From positions 186,001 to 250,000 of the forward strand of contig NZ_FUYZ01000001.1 in assembly GCF_900167905.1 (NCBI RefSeq): a stretch of 64,000 nucleotides of DNA, written 5' to 3'. The notes under the pieces were generated by a model, which worked only from the letters and a program-made list of their open reading frames with translations, ran no database searches and was not told where the DNA came from. Shown one piece after another: positions 55,081 through 62,233 of this stretch; the stretch's first letter is position 1; every line of letters starts with the position of its first letter. The translations under genes and the position numbers were made by a program. Origin of the DNA: Soonwooa buanensis. GTDB taxonomy: Bacteria > Bacteroidota > Bacteroidia > Flavobacteriales > Weeksellaceae.

Positions 55081-55633
55081 GATGAAACCAATTGATAAAT
55101 TTTAATAATATCATTAATAGAAGTCAACATCGTGATAATATGCAATAAAAAAAACGAAAGTAACTACATTAAAAACTCTTTTTCTTGCTGAATTTCAGCA
55201 CCCAAAAATAACTGAAATATGTGATTGCATGGTTAATGAAATTCGCATTAAATTTAGGTTGCAAATAAAAATTTTGTAATTGAAAGAGTTATTTAGGTGT
55301 TTTCGTTGTAAGTTAATAAGATTTTACCCAATAAGTAAAAAGCCTACAATTAACACACGGTTTCCCATGATGTAGTTTTATTTGGTTTTTAGTGTTTACA
55401 TATGAGACTGATTTGGTTATTGTCAGTCTCATTTATTTTTCTACGTCTTTTGCGTTTCAACCAAAACTTAGATTTGATTAATACTTACAAATCCTATATT
55501 AACTTACCCTGAATTTCATAATTTTTGATTTAAATTTTGTTGGAATTGTATTGTTTAGTTGTGACAGAATTACAATCGTATTACGTTATTTTGCTTTCAA
55601 AAGCATAACTTTATTTATTGAAAATTTCCAATT
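55081..55633. other. 553-base intergenic stretch with an unassigned terminator
   Basis: No ORF is convincing. There is a small hairpin TGCTGA/TCAGCA near 55187-55201 and a strong terminator at 55402-55441, about 320 bases after the last stop codon and 190 before the next start. An unannotated small RNA or a long 3' UTR of the DUF4349 gene could fill the space. I recognised neither 6S, tmRNA, RNase P nor SRP RNA in it. Confidence 0.5.
55402..55441 (+). terminator. Rho-independent terminator, transcript unknown
   Basis: Arms TGAGACTGA (55403-55411) and TCAGTCTCA (55423-55431) pair perfectly over 9 bp and are followed by TTTATTTTT. No gene ends nearby on the plus strand. Confidence 0.85.
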
Positions 55634-56050
55634 ATGTGGTGGATTTATGCTTTACTATCAGCTTTGTTTGCAGCACTGACAGCCATTTTTGCTAAGATAG
55701 GTGTCGAAAATGTTAATTCTAATTTGGCGACGGCAATTAGGACAATTGTGGTTTTAATAATGATTTGGCTCATCGTAATTGTTAAAAATGAAGTACGAGG
55801 AATTACAGAACTTGGCACGCGCAATTGGGTTTTCCTAATTATTTCTGGACTAGCAACGGGTATTTCGTGGATTTTTTATTTTAAGGCTTTGCAAATGGGA
55901 GAAGTCTCTAAAGTTGCTGGGATTGATAAATTGAGTCTAGCTTTAACCATCATTTTTGCAATTATTTTCTTGAATGAAGAATTAACTTGGAAAACCGCTG
56001 TCGGCGCAAGTTTAATAATCGCGGGTACTTTATTTCTAATTTGGAAATGA
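55634..56050 (+). CDS. EamA-family small transporter (single domain)
   Basis: The 138-residue membrane protein has about five hydrophobic helices and a single EamA repeat (ALFAALTAIFAKIGVENVNS, VAGIDKLSLALTIIFAIIFLNEELTWKTAVGASLIIAGTLF). Usual DMT transporters have two repeats in about 300 residues, so this half-size form must dimerise, as in the ancestral and EmrE-like members. The substrate is unknown. Confidence 0.9.
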   Translation: MWWIYALLSALFAALTAIFAKIGVENVNSNLATAIRTIVVLIMIWLIVIVKNEVRGITELGTRNWVFLIISGLATGISWIFYFKALQMGEVSKVAGIDKLSLALTIIFAIIFLNEELTWKTAVGASLIIAGTLFLIWK

Positions 56051-56075
56051 CTGTTTTTTTTAACGAAATAATAAT

Positions 56076-56732
56076 TTAGTGACTTGTTTTCCTCTCCTTT
56101 TTTGGAGCTAAAATTTTCATGACAATCGGAATGGTGAACAGCAACATACGTCCATATAATGGAGTTATAATTGTTAAAGCTAGCGATGCTAAAAAGATTG
56201 CAGGTATTGCTAATGCTCGATATAATGCTGATTTTTGATTTTCTCTAGAAGGTAGTTCTGTAGCAACTGCGTTTTTAGGATCATAAATATATTTTAACAA
56301 CAAAAACTGCATAATACCTGTAAAGCTAATATTAGCGGCATATAACGCATAAGGTCCTATCAGATGAATATGTTCCTCCGTCGAATAATCGCTATATACC
56401 GAGGTCGTAAAAGGCATCAATACAATAGAGAATAAAAAAAATAGGTTTAACCAAATTAATTTAGAGGTGTAGTTAATGACGTAACCAAACATTTTGTGAT
56501 GCAAAAACCAATACAAACCGATTATAAAAAAACTTACAATAAAACCACAAACTTTTGGCAACTCAAGCATTAGCGCATTTGCGAAGTCTTCTTCCGTTCC
56601 GTTTTTAGAAATAATTGGGACTTTTATATCAATAACCAAAAGCGTTATCGCAATAGCAAATACTGCATCAGTAAACAAAATCATTCTATCTATCTGAAAA
56701 TTTTTGCGCTCGGGATGATGATGGTTTTCCAT
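56076..56732 (-). CDS. TMEM175/DUF1211-family potassium channel-like protein
   Basis: The 218-residue membrane protein has six hydrophobic helices. The first begins with the family filter motif (RMILFTDAVFAIAITLLVID, residues ~16-35) in which conserved Ile/Phe-Ala residues line the pore. Bacterial TMEM175 proteins are tetrameric potassium-leak channels with one such repeat. The gene stands alone between the lgt terminator and the EamA gene. Confidence 0.9.
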   Translation of the reverse strand: MENHHHPERKNFQIDRMILFTDAVFAIAITLLVIDIKVPIISKNGTEEDFANALMLELPKVCGFIVSFFIIGLYWFLHHKMFGYVINYTSKLIWLNLFFLFSIVLMPFTTSVYSDYSTEEHIHLIGPYALYAANISFTGIMQFLLLKYIYDPKNAVATELPSRENQKSALYRALAIPAIFLASLALTIITPLYGRMLLFTIPIVMKILAPKKERKTSH

Positions 56733-56763
56733 TTTTTTAAAGTCTAATTTAGAATTTTTTAAA

Positions 56764-56795
56764 CAAAAAAGAGGCTCATATAAAACGAACCTCTT
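56764..56795 (-). terminator. Rho-independent terminator of lgt
   Basis: On the minus strand AAAGAGG (56789-56795) and CCTCTTT (56767-56773) pair, with two more inner pairs after a mismatch, and a T-run follows. It begins 7 bases after the lgt stop. Confidence 0.82.
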
Positions 56796-56801
56796 TAATT
56801 T

Positions 56802-58067
56802 TTATTTTTCTAATTTCCAATTTTTTGAGTAAAGCATAATCACCAAACCAGCAATCATAAAAGGAATACTTAAAACTTGTCCCGTATTCAAACCAGCGAA
56901 TTGGATAAACTCATCGCCTTGTGGTTCTTTCAAGAATTCTACAAAGAATCTGATTGCCCAAAGAATGATGAAGAACAATCCGAAAAGCCAACCTTGTTGA
57001 TATTTTTTATCTGTTTTTCTGTATAAAAACCAAAGCAGAATAAATAATAATACATAACCAACAGCTTCGAAAAGTTGTGTCGGATAACGTGGGATTGTCA
57101 CACCATATTCTGAGCTTTGTTGCGGAAATAACAAAGCAAAAGGTGATTTTGGATCAACTGGTTTTCCGATAATTTCAGAATTAAAAAAGTTACCCATTCT
57201 AACAAAAGCGCCACCAAGAGCAACTACAATTCCTAGTCTATCATATACCCAAAACGGATTTTTCTTAATTATTTTAAAGCTATAATAAAGTGTTGTAAAG
57301 ATTAAAGCAATGGTTGCGCCATGACTTGCAAGCCCCGAAAATCCTGTGAAATGTAATCCTCCTTTTGTCGAAATCGGTAAGAAAACACTTAAGAAATCTT
57401 CTTTGAAAAGTTCTGGTTGATAAAAAATAACGTGCCCCAAACGCGCACCCAAAATGGTCCCAACTAAAGTCCATGTGAATAATGGATCCAAAAACTTTTC
57501 GTCAACATTATCGATTTTGAAGATTTTTTTCATTAAAATATAACCGAATCCAAACGCGAAAACGAACATCAAACTATAAAAATGTAGCGTACCAAAACCT
57601 AAGTTGATTCCATTGGCTGGATCCCAAATTTTAAAATCTGTTTTTAAGGATACTGTATCATTAGATTTAATCATATCACCTTGATTAACTGGATGATACA
57701 TGTATTTTACATTTTGAATGTCATTAATATTAACCGCATTATCTATCAATTTGAAATCCTTAGTTAAAAATTGATAATTGTGATTTTTATAATTAGCAAA
57801 TGTAGAAAGTATGAATGCTTCGTAATCAGCATTTATCGGCTCTTTATTATCTTTATTAACAATAATTAAAGAATTTTTCGCTGGTGTTTCGTTCGAATAG
57901 GCACTGAAAGTATTACCATTAACGGTTGCAAAAATCTCAACAGGAACATTTTTCCCTTGGATGTCAAGTTGTGCAGAGGTGGTTTTGATGTCAGAAGTTT
58001 GAGCTATTAATAATTGGAAAAAACCAACTACTAAAGTGAAGTACAAGCTAAATAATTTTTGTTGCAT
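56802..58067 (-). CDS. lgt: Prolipoprotein diacylglyceryl transferase with ~150-residue N-terminal extension
   Basis: Lgt attaches diacylglycerol to the lipobox Cys of prelipoproteins. The catalytic core lies in residues ~155-421: HFYSLMFVFAFGFGY, GARLGHVIFY near 208, the HGATIALI loop near 251, signature GGAFVRMGNFFNSEIIGKP near 285-303, and RYPTQLFEA near 331. Ordinary Lgt is about 280 residues; here a signal-like helix and a soluble domain of ~130 residues precede it. The extension (LIIVNKDNKEP, KYMYHPVNQGD) has no family I recognise and would lie in the periplasm. It fits this window, which encodes many lipoproteins. Confidence 0.93.
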   Translation of the reverse strand: MQQKLFSLYFTLVVGFFQLLIAQTSDIKTTSAQLDIQGKNVPVEIFATVNGNTFSAYSNETPAKNSLIIVNKDNKEPINADYEAFILSTFANYKNHNYQFLTKDFKLIDNAVNINDIQNVKYMYHPVNQGDMIKSNDTVSLKTDFKIWDPANGINLGFGTLHFYSLMFVFAFGFGYILMKKIFKIDNVDEKFLDPLFTWTLVGTILGARLGHVIFYQPELFKEDFLSVFLPISTKGGLHFTGFSGLASHGATIALIFTTLYYSFKIIKKNPFWVYDRLGIVVALGGAFVRMGNFFNSEIIGKPVDPKSPFALLFPQQSSEYGVTIPRYPTQLFEAVGYVLLFILLWFLYRKTDKKYQQGWLFGLFFIILWAIRFFVEFLKEPQGDEFIQFAGLNTGQVLSIPFMIAGLVIMLYSKNWKLEK

Positions 58068-58077
58068 TTAGTATATT

Positions 58078-58317
58078 TTAATGTTCATGTTTTGGCGGTA
58101 CAGGATCATAACCTTCGCCGCCCCAAGGATGGCAAGACAAGATTCGCTTTATCGACAACCAACTACCTTTGAAGATCCCGTGGACTTGCAAAGCTTCGAC
58201 AGTATAGTGCGAACAAGTTGGCTCGTAACGACAATTTTTACCCAACCAAGGCGATATTGCAAGTTGATAAAACTTGATCAACGCTACCAACGGAAAAGTA
58301 ATAATCTTGTTAAACAT
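58078..58317 (-). CDS. yidD: Membrane protein insertion efficiency factor YidD
   Basis: The 79-residue protein shows the whole YidD pattern: [20 protein letters not shown] near residues 17-36, [12 protein letters not shown] and [23 protein letters not shown] near the end. It is an amphipathic inner-membrane-associated factor that helps YidC insert proteins. It is 10 bases upstream of lgt on the same strand and probably co-transcribed. Its 5' region holds the first copy of a 29-base direct repeat. Confidence 0.95.
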   Translation of the reverse strand: MFNKIITFPLVALIKFYQLAISPWLGKNCRYEPTCSHYTVEALQVHGIFKGSWLSIKRILSCHPWGGEGYDPVPPKHEH

Positions 58318-58364
58318 CCTTTTGTTAAAGCTACAAAAATAAAGGATTTTTATTTTAAAATAGA

Positions 58365-58393
58365 TTTTTTGCTGTTAAAGATTAGCTAACATA
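58365..58393. repeat. 29-base direct repeat, copy 1 (upstream of yidD)
   Basis: This copy is identical to 58640-58668 over 29 bases, beginning TTTTTTGCTGTTAAAG and ending GCTAACATA. The second copy covers the alkB stop codon and its last three sense codons, so this one looks like a displaced duplicate of the alkB 3' end. Confidence 0.9.
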
Positions 58394-58537
58394 TGATTGC
58401 CACAACTAAAGACATTACAAAAACTTAATTTTTCGGGTTGAAGCTATTAAATGCTGAAATAGAAAAATCAGCTTGCTTTATTTTAAGAAAAATTATTCAA
58501 CCACAAAAGTGGGGAAATTTTAAAAGACAAATTAGTA

Positions 58538-58621
58538 ATGAAAAAAGACCAAAAAAGCAGGCGTCATCTTTTGTGTACTTTTTTAGTATTAGTTATTGTA
58601 GTAATTTTATTTTGTGGTTAA
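58538..58621 (+). CDS. Possible 27-residue membrane peptide
   Basis: A plus-strand ORF (ATG 58538, TAA 58619) encodes a peptide with a basic start (KKDQKSRR) and a continuous hydrophobic helix rich in Leu, Val and Ile, ending FCG. It looks like a type I toxin peptide or a bare lipoprotein signal (the ILFC end resembles a lipobox). It lies between the two 29-base repeats, antisense to the yidD-alkB gene direction. No promoter was identified. Without conservation data I regard it as possible only. Confidence 0.3.
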   Translation: MKKDQKSRRHLLCTFLVLVIVVILFCG

Positions 58622-58639
58622 TTTATAGGAGATTATCCG

Positions 58640-58668
58640 TTTTTTGCTGTTAAAGATTAGCTAACATA
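58640..58668. repeat. 29-base direct repeat, copy 2 (alkB 3' end)
   Basis: This is identical to 58365-58393. It includes the alkB stop codon (58657-58659 on the minus strand), three codons before it and 17 bases after it. The 275-base period between copies encloses the 27-residue peptide ORF. Confidence 0.9.
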
Positions 58669-59268
58669 ACTTCTAAAAGTTAAGTTAACTCGTGGCGCAA
58701 ATATTTTTTTGGTCGGTGGAAGACGATGTAGCCAATGTTGTTGGGTTTCATCTTTCATAATGAGAAGACTTCCAGATTCTAAAGTTAAAGAAACAACCTC
58801 GCCAGAAGCCTTATGTTTAAAAGAAAATTTTCGTTCTGCTCCAAAACTTATCGATGCAATCGCACCATTTTTTTTCAAAGCTTTTTCAGAGTCGCTGTGC
58901 CAAGCCATGCCTTCGTTGCCATCATGATAAAGATTGAGAAGGCAAGAATTAAAATTTTCGGAGGTCAAATTTTCAATTTTCTTTTTGATATCTAAAAGTT
59001 CTGGCGTCCAAGATTTAGCAATTTTTGTCCTTTTAGAATAGGTGTAAGCGTAGTCGCCGTCACCGTACCAAGCTACTTTCCGTTTGGTGGTGATGAGTTT
59101 TCCGTAGATTAAAGCCTCATCATTTTGCCAGTCGATGTTATTAAATAAATTTGAATAATAAAATTCAGTTTCTTCGTTGCTAAACACTTTTCCAAAATAA
59201 AGCACCGTTCCGTCAAAAGGCAAAAGATTTTTAGTGGAATCAAATTCGTCAGGGAAAAGTGATAACAT
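58657..59268 (-). CDS. alkB: AlkB-like 2-oxoglutarate/Fe(II) dioxygenase
   Basis: The 203-residue protein repairs alkylated DNA or RNA bases by oxidative demethylation. The Fe ligands are the His and Asp of AWHSDSE near residue 118 and the His of QHWLHRLPPT near 180. The 2-oxoglutarate-binding arginines lie in RVNLTFR at the end. It resembles the ALKBH2/3-like bacterial group more than E. coli AlkB. The last codons overlap the second 29-base repeat. Confidence 0.92.
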   Translation of the reverse strand: MLSLFPDEFDSTKNLLPFDGTVLYFGKVFSNEETEFYYSNLFNNIDWQNDEALIYGKLITTKRKVAWYGDGDYAYTYSKRTKIAKSWTPELLDIKKKIENLTSENFNSCLLNLYHDGNEGMAWHSDSEKALKKNGAIASISFGAERKFSFKHKASGEVVSLTLESGSLLIMKDETQQHWLHRLPPTKKIFAPRVNLTFRSYVS

Positions 59269-59321
59269 GTTTTAGAATTTAGTTTAAAAACGAAAAAAAT
59301 AAGAAATTTAGTTTTAAAAAA

Positions 59322-59876
59322 TTAATGTTTCTCGTAATCTTCAATAACTTTTAACGCAGTATTTTCGTTCTGGATAATATCGTTAAGTATCATTTTAAAA
59401 GTGATTTTTGTATTCTTCTCTGTTGAATTAATATTGTTGTATGCATAACTCATGAGAAAATCATTTTTTTCTTTTAGAATGTCCTTGATTTCTTCAATTT
59501 TCGAAAGCGAATTAATCTTCTTGTAGTCCACCAAATCAATTTTGGTGGTTGATGCTGTTTTCCAAGCATTGGTTTTAAGTTGCGGTGAATAAAAACCGCC
59601 TGCTTTTATCACGATATTAAGGATGTTGACATCTTTACGATCGGCGTAATATTGTAAAGTATCCATTAATTTCTGCTGCCTAGGAATGGTTGTTATAATA
59701 TTGTCTTTAGAATCTTTAAGTTCTTTATTAACCGTCACGAAAACCTGATCAATATAGGCTTTGTCTTTACGTTCAGAATTCCAATTTTCAATAAAAAGCG
59801 CAATTAAAATACCTGCAATAACAGGAATAATTTCTTTAATAAATTGAATGCTATACTTTTTAAAATTTTCCTTCAT
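59322..59876 (-). CDS. DUF6090-like membrane-anchored hypothetical protein
   Basis: I start it at ATG 59876 (184 residues). One N-terminal membrane helix (KEIIPVIAGILIALFIENWN) ends with the ENWNSERKDKAY pattern that I remember from Bacteroidota DUF6090 proteins. The rest is a charged helical domain, probably on the periplasmic side. No enzymatic motif is visible and the function is unknown. It stands between the alkB and isochorismate synthase genes on the same strand. Confidence 0.75.
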   Translation of the reverse strand: MKENFKKYSIQFIKEIIPVIAGILIALFIENWNSERKDKAYIDQVFVTVNKELKDSKDNIITTIPRQQKLMDTLQYYADRKDVNILNIVIKAGGFYSPQLKTNAWKTASTTKIDLVDYKKINSLSKIEEIKDILKEKNDFLMSYAYNNINSTEKNTKITFKMILNDIIQNENTALKVIEDYEKH

Positions 59877-59923
59877 TGGGTTAAGATTTAGCAAGATTTT
59901 AAGTCAAAATAAAAAATTAAAAT

Positions 59924-60904
59924 TTAATCAAACACCAAATTATTTTGGATGGCTAAAGATTTTAATTCCGTTTCTGTCCATTCTTTTTTAGGATCGCTTT
60001 TCTCTGTAATCCCGCCGCCAACGTACAAAATAGCATAACTTTTAAAAAATTCTGCGCATCTCAAATTCACGAAATAATAGATTTCTTCCTCGGTTTCAAC
60101 TTTAATAAAACCAGAATAAAACTCACGACTATTAAACTCAATTATTTTGATGCCTTGCATGCAAACATCTTTTGGAAAGCCACAAACGGCGGGCGTTGGA
60201 TGTAATTCTTTTATTAAATTTTCTAAATCTTGAGGATAAACTGTCGCTTTGAAATCCGTTCTCAAATGCTTGATATTCCCAGAAATATGATCCTGAACTT
60301 TGGAAACGCTGATGTCGACTGCAAAACGTTTTAACACCGAATGAACATAGTCTGTAACAGGTTTTTGCTCCTCAATTTCTTTGTCTGTCCAAGCTTCGTC
60401 GAGAGGAAGCGTTGCTGCAAGACTCATGGTTTCGAATGCGTTGGTCTTCTTATTATATTTGCCCAAAACCTCCGAAAAACCACCCATCCAACATTGTCCA
60501 TCTTTCTCAAAAAGATAACAAAAAGCCGTTGGATAGTTGTCGCAAAATTGTAGAAAACTCTTTCCTAAAGCCAGTTTTTTGTCATGCGAAATATCTGTGT
60601 ACATCAAGATTTTTCCACGAGAGATCACTAACTTTTTTAGTTGATTGGCTTTGATGTAGTCAATCGCTTGTAGAACTTTGCGAGAGTAGGTGTCTTCGGT
60701 ATCTTTATAAAGTTCGATACGCTCTTTTTTTGACTTCGGGACATAATCTTCTTCGGCTATTTCTTCTGCAGAAATTTCGATAAGATTTCCTTTAAAATCA
60801 ATTTCTTTTTTTCGGTCAAAACTTACAAAATTGACATTGACTTCCGATGCATCATCATCGGTTGTATAAAACTTTTCTCCCTCAGGAAATCGAAAGTACA
60901 ACAT
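59924..60904 (-). CDS. menF: Isochorismate synthase (MenF-like)
   Basis: The 326-residue chorismate-binding enzyme has KLVISRGKIL near residue 92, the SLAATLPLDEAW stretch (where related enzymes read AGTxPR) near 158, HPTPAVCGFP near 238, and EFNSREFYSGFI near 256 with the catalytic Glu. The late YVGGGITEKSDPKKEW is the metal-binding end. It makes isochorismate for menaquinone. The adjacent hotdog thioesterase (3-base gap) would fit as 1,4-dihydroxy-2-naphthoyl-CoA hydrolase. The remaining men genes are outside the window. Confidence 0.9.
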   Translation of the reverse strand: MLYFRFPEGEKFYTTDDDASEVNVNFVSFDRKKEIDFKGNLIEISAEEIAEEDYVPKSKKERIELYKDTEDTYSRKVLQAIDYIKANQLKKLVISRGKILMYTDISHDKKLALGKSFLQFCDNYPTAFCYLFEKDGQCWMGGFSEVLGKYNKKTNAFETMSLAATLPLDEAWTDKEIEEQKPVTDYVHSVLKRFAVDISVSKVQDHISGNIKHLRTDFKATVYPQDLENLIKELHPTPAVCGFPKDVCMQGIKIIEFNSREFYSGFIKVETEEEIYYFVNLRCAEFFKSYAILYVGGGITEKSDPKKEWTETELKSLAIQNNLVFD

Positions 60905-60906
60905 AA

Positions 60907-61329
60907 TTATTTGCGGATTACGATGTTAGTCATCGTGGTATGGTTAAGAAGTTCACCTTTTTCGTTACGGATTTCGATTTCGGAATAATGCAAAGTTGCA
61001 CCTTTTCTGATGAATCTTGCAGTACCCGTTACGATGCCTTTTGTAGCACTTTTTAGGTGGTTAGAGTTGATGCTAGTCCCAACAGCATAATATTTGTCCA
61101 AATCCAAAGCCGTAACAGAAAGCGTCGAACCTAGACTTTCTGCCAATACACAACTTGCGCCGCCGTGCATAAGTCCCATCGGTTGATGTACCTTCCAAGT
61201 TACTGGCATTGTTGCAGTAAGACTGTCTTCAGTAATATCAATAAATTTAATGTCTAGAACTTCTAATATTGTATGTTTGCACCATTCGTTAAGATGCTTC
61301 AGTTTTGCTTCTTTCGTCGCTTGATCCAT
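60907..61329 (-). CDS. PaaI-type hotdog thioesterase, likely DHNA-CoA hydrolase
   Basis: The 140-residue hotdog protein has the family core HQPMGLMHGGASCVLAES near residues 49-66, with the HGG and acidic residue of PaaI/YdiI enzymes, followed by GTSINSNHLKSA near 87. Its location 2 bases before the isochorismate synthase gene supports hydrolysis of 1,4-dihydroxy-2-naphthoyl-CoA in menaquinone synthesis. Another acyl-CoA substrate cannot be excluded. Confidence 0.9.
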   Translation of the reverse strand: MDQATKEAKLKHLNEWCKHTILEVLDIKFIDITEDSLTATMPVTWKVHQPMGLMHGGASCVLAESLGSTLSVTALDLDKYYAVGTSINSNHLKSATKGIVTGTARFIRKGATLHYSEIEIRNEKGELLNHTTMTNIVIRK

Positions 61330-61345
61330 TTTAATAAAACTTAAA

Positions 61346-61912
61346 TTAATAGATTTGAGGATTCCAATTTTCTGGAACTTTTGGTGTAACTTTTTTAAGG
61401 TAGTTTTGGATTTCCTCCATCACATCTTCATAAGAACGTGACACCAAATCTTCGTAACTAATCTTGTAACCCAAATACATGGTATTGTTTGCAAAATCTC
61501 CTGCAGCCATCACCAATGGTACTTTGGCTTCTAATGCCATATGATAAAAACCTTTGCGCCATTTTTCAACACGAGATCTTGTGCCTTCTGGCGTAATCAC
61601 CAAACTGAAATTCTCTTTTTTGAATTGGTCAGCAACAAATTGCACCAAATTATTTTTTTGTGATCTATCGATACCTATACCGCCGAGCCATTTTACAACG
61701 AAACCATACCAAGCTTTGGTATGCGCATCTTTGATGATAATTTTAAGAGGTTTTTGTAATTTCCAATATGCTAGATTCCCAAGAATAAATTCCATATTAT
61801 GGGTATGAGGCGCAACCACTAAAATACAACGGTCGAGATTGTCAACGTCGCCGTCTAATACAATTTTCCAACCCATTAATTTTAGCATCAAGCTTCCTAT
61901 CAGTTTTTTCAT
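61346..61912 (-). CDS. 1-acyl-sn-glycerol-3-phosphate acyltransferase-like (PlsC family)
   Basis: The 188-residue protein has the acyltransferase motif HTHNMEF (HX4E variant of HX4D) near residue 36 and the glycerophosphate-binding PEGTRSR near 110. It is shorter than typical PlsC and lacks a long N-terminal membrane region, resembling the small lipid acyltransferases common in Bacteroidota. The replacement of the Asp by Glu in HX4D is seen in some acyltransferases. The acceptor may be a phospholipid or ornithine-type lipid. It begins the short operon with the thioesterase and isochorismate synthase genes. Confidence 0.87.
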   Translation of the reverse strand: MKKLIGSLMLKLMGWKIVLDGDVDNLDRCILVVAPHTHNMEFILGNLAYWKLQKPLKIIIKDAHTKAWYGFVVKWLGGIGIDRSQKNNLVQFVADQFKKENFSLVITPEGTRSRVEKWRKGFYHMALEAKVPLVMAAGDFANNTMYLGYKISYEDLVSRSYEDVMEEIQNYLKKVTPKVPENWNPQIY

Positions 61913-62012
61913 AAGTAATTATTTATGACAAAAAAAAGCATAACCAATATGGCTATACTTTACAAAGCTACATAAAAATTAGCGTTATATTTTGATAAAA
62001 TATTTATTTTAT

Positions 62013-62045
62013 TTCCGTATATTCTTGATGAGAATATTTACGGAA
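62013..62045 (-). terminator. Hairpin downstream of the 20-codon ORF
   Basis: TTCCGTA (62013-62019) pairs with TACGGAA (62039-62045) and TATTCT (62020-62025) with AGAATA (62031-62036) around the loop TGATG, with two unpaired bases. It lies 24 bases after the stop of the minus-strand 20-codon ORF. A weak AT-rich tail follows, so termination is plausible but not certain. Confidence 0.55.
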
Positions 62046-62068
62046 TGACCTTCTGTTTCTGCTATTTT

Positions 62069-62131
62069 TTAGAATAAGTTAGATACGAAATCTACAACTT
62101 TGATAGCGAATTCTATGACGATCTGGATCAT
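62069..62131 (-). CDS. Candidate 20-residue amphipathic peptide (PSM-like)
   Basis: The minus-strand ORF ATG 62131 to TAA 62069 encodes MIQIVIEFAIKVVDFVSNLF. Polar residues fall at positions 3, 7, 11, 14 and 18 (Q, E, K, D, N) and nearly all others are hydrophobic, which is a regular amphipathic helix resembling delta-haemolysin and phenol-soluble modulins in size and pattern. A TAATTTTG box lies 22 bases upstream (62154-62161) and a hairpin downstream. Translation is not proven; such short ORFs arise by chance, but the helical periodicity is unusually good. Confidence 0.4.
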   Translation of the reverse strand: MIQIVIEFAIKVVDFVSNLF

Positions 62132-62153
62132 GAGATTTGGTTTTTATAGTTAA

Positions 62154-62161
62154 CAAAATTA
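62154..62161 (-). promoter_or_regulatory. Possible -7 element for the 20-codon ORF
   Basis: On the minus strand TAATTTTG fits TAnnTTTG and ends 22 bases before the ATG at 62131. No -33 TTG is seen at standard distance, and the region is AT-rich, so this is weak evidence. Confidence 0.35.
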
Positions 62162-62233
62162 GTGTTTATTTTTCATATTAATATTTCTTTTTAGTTAAAA
62201 TATTTTAAAGTTATAACTAAAAAGTAGATTTCA

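Larger units (their letters stand above)
61913..62233. other. 321-base intergenic region with a candidate peptide gene
   Basis: Apart from the 20-codon minus-strand ORF (62069-62131), its -7-like box (62154-62161) and the hairpin at 62013-62045, the region is AT-rich and shows no other gene. The imperfect repeat CATAACC/GGCTAT near 61940-61957 could be part of the upstream signals for the acyltransferase operon. Confidence 0.45.

Noticed and set aside
58438-58653. 71-residue TTG-started plus-strand ORF between the 29-base repeats
   Set aside because: Composition is irregular, it has no ATG and it overlaps the second repeat; the shorter ATG peptide in another frame is the better candidate.
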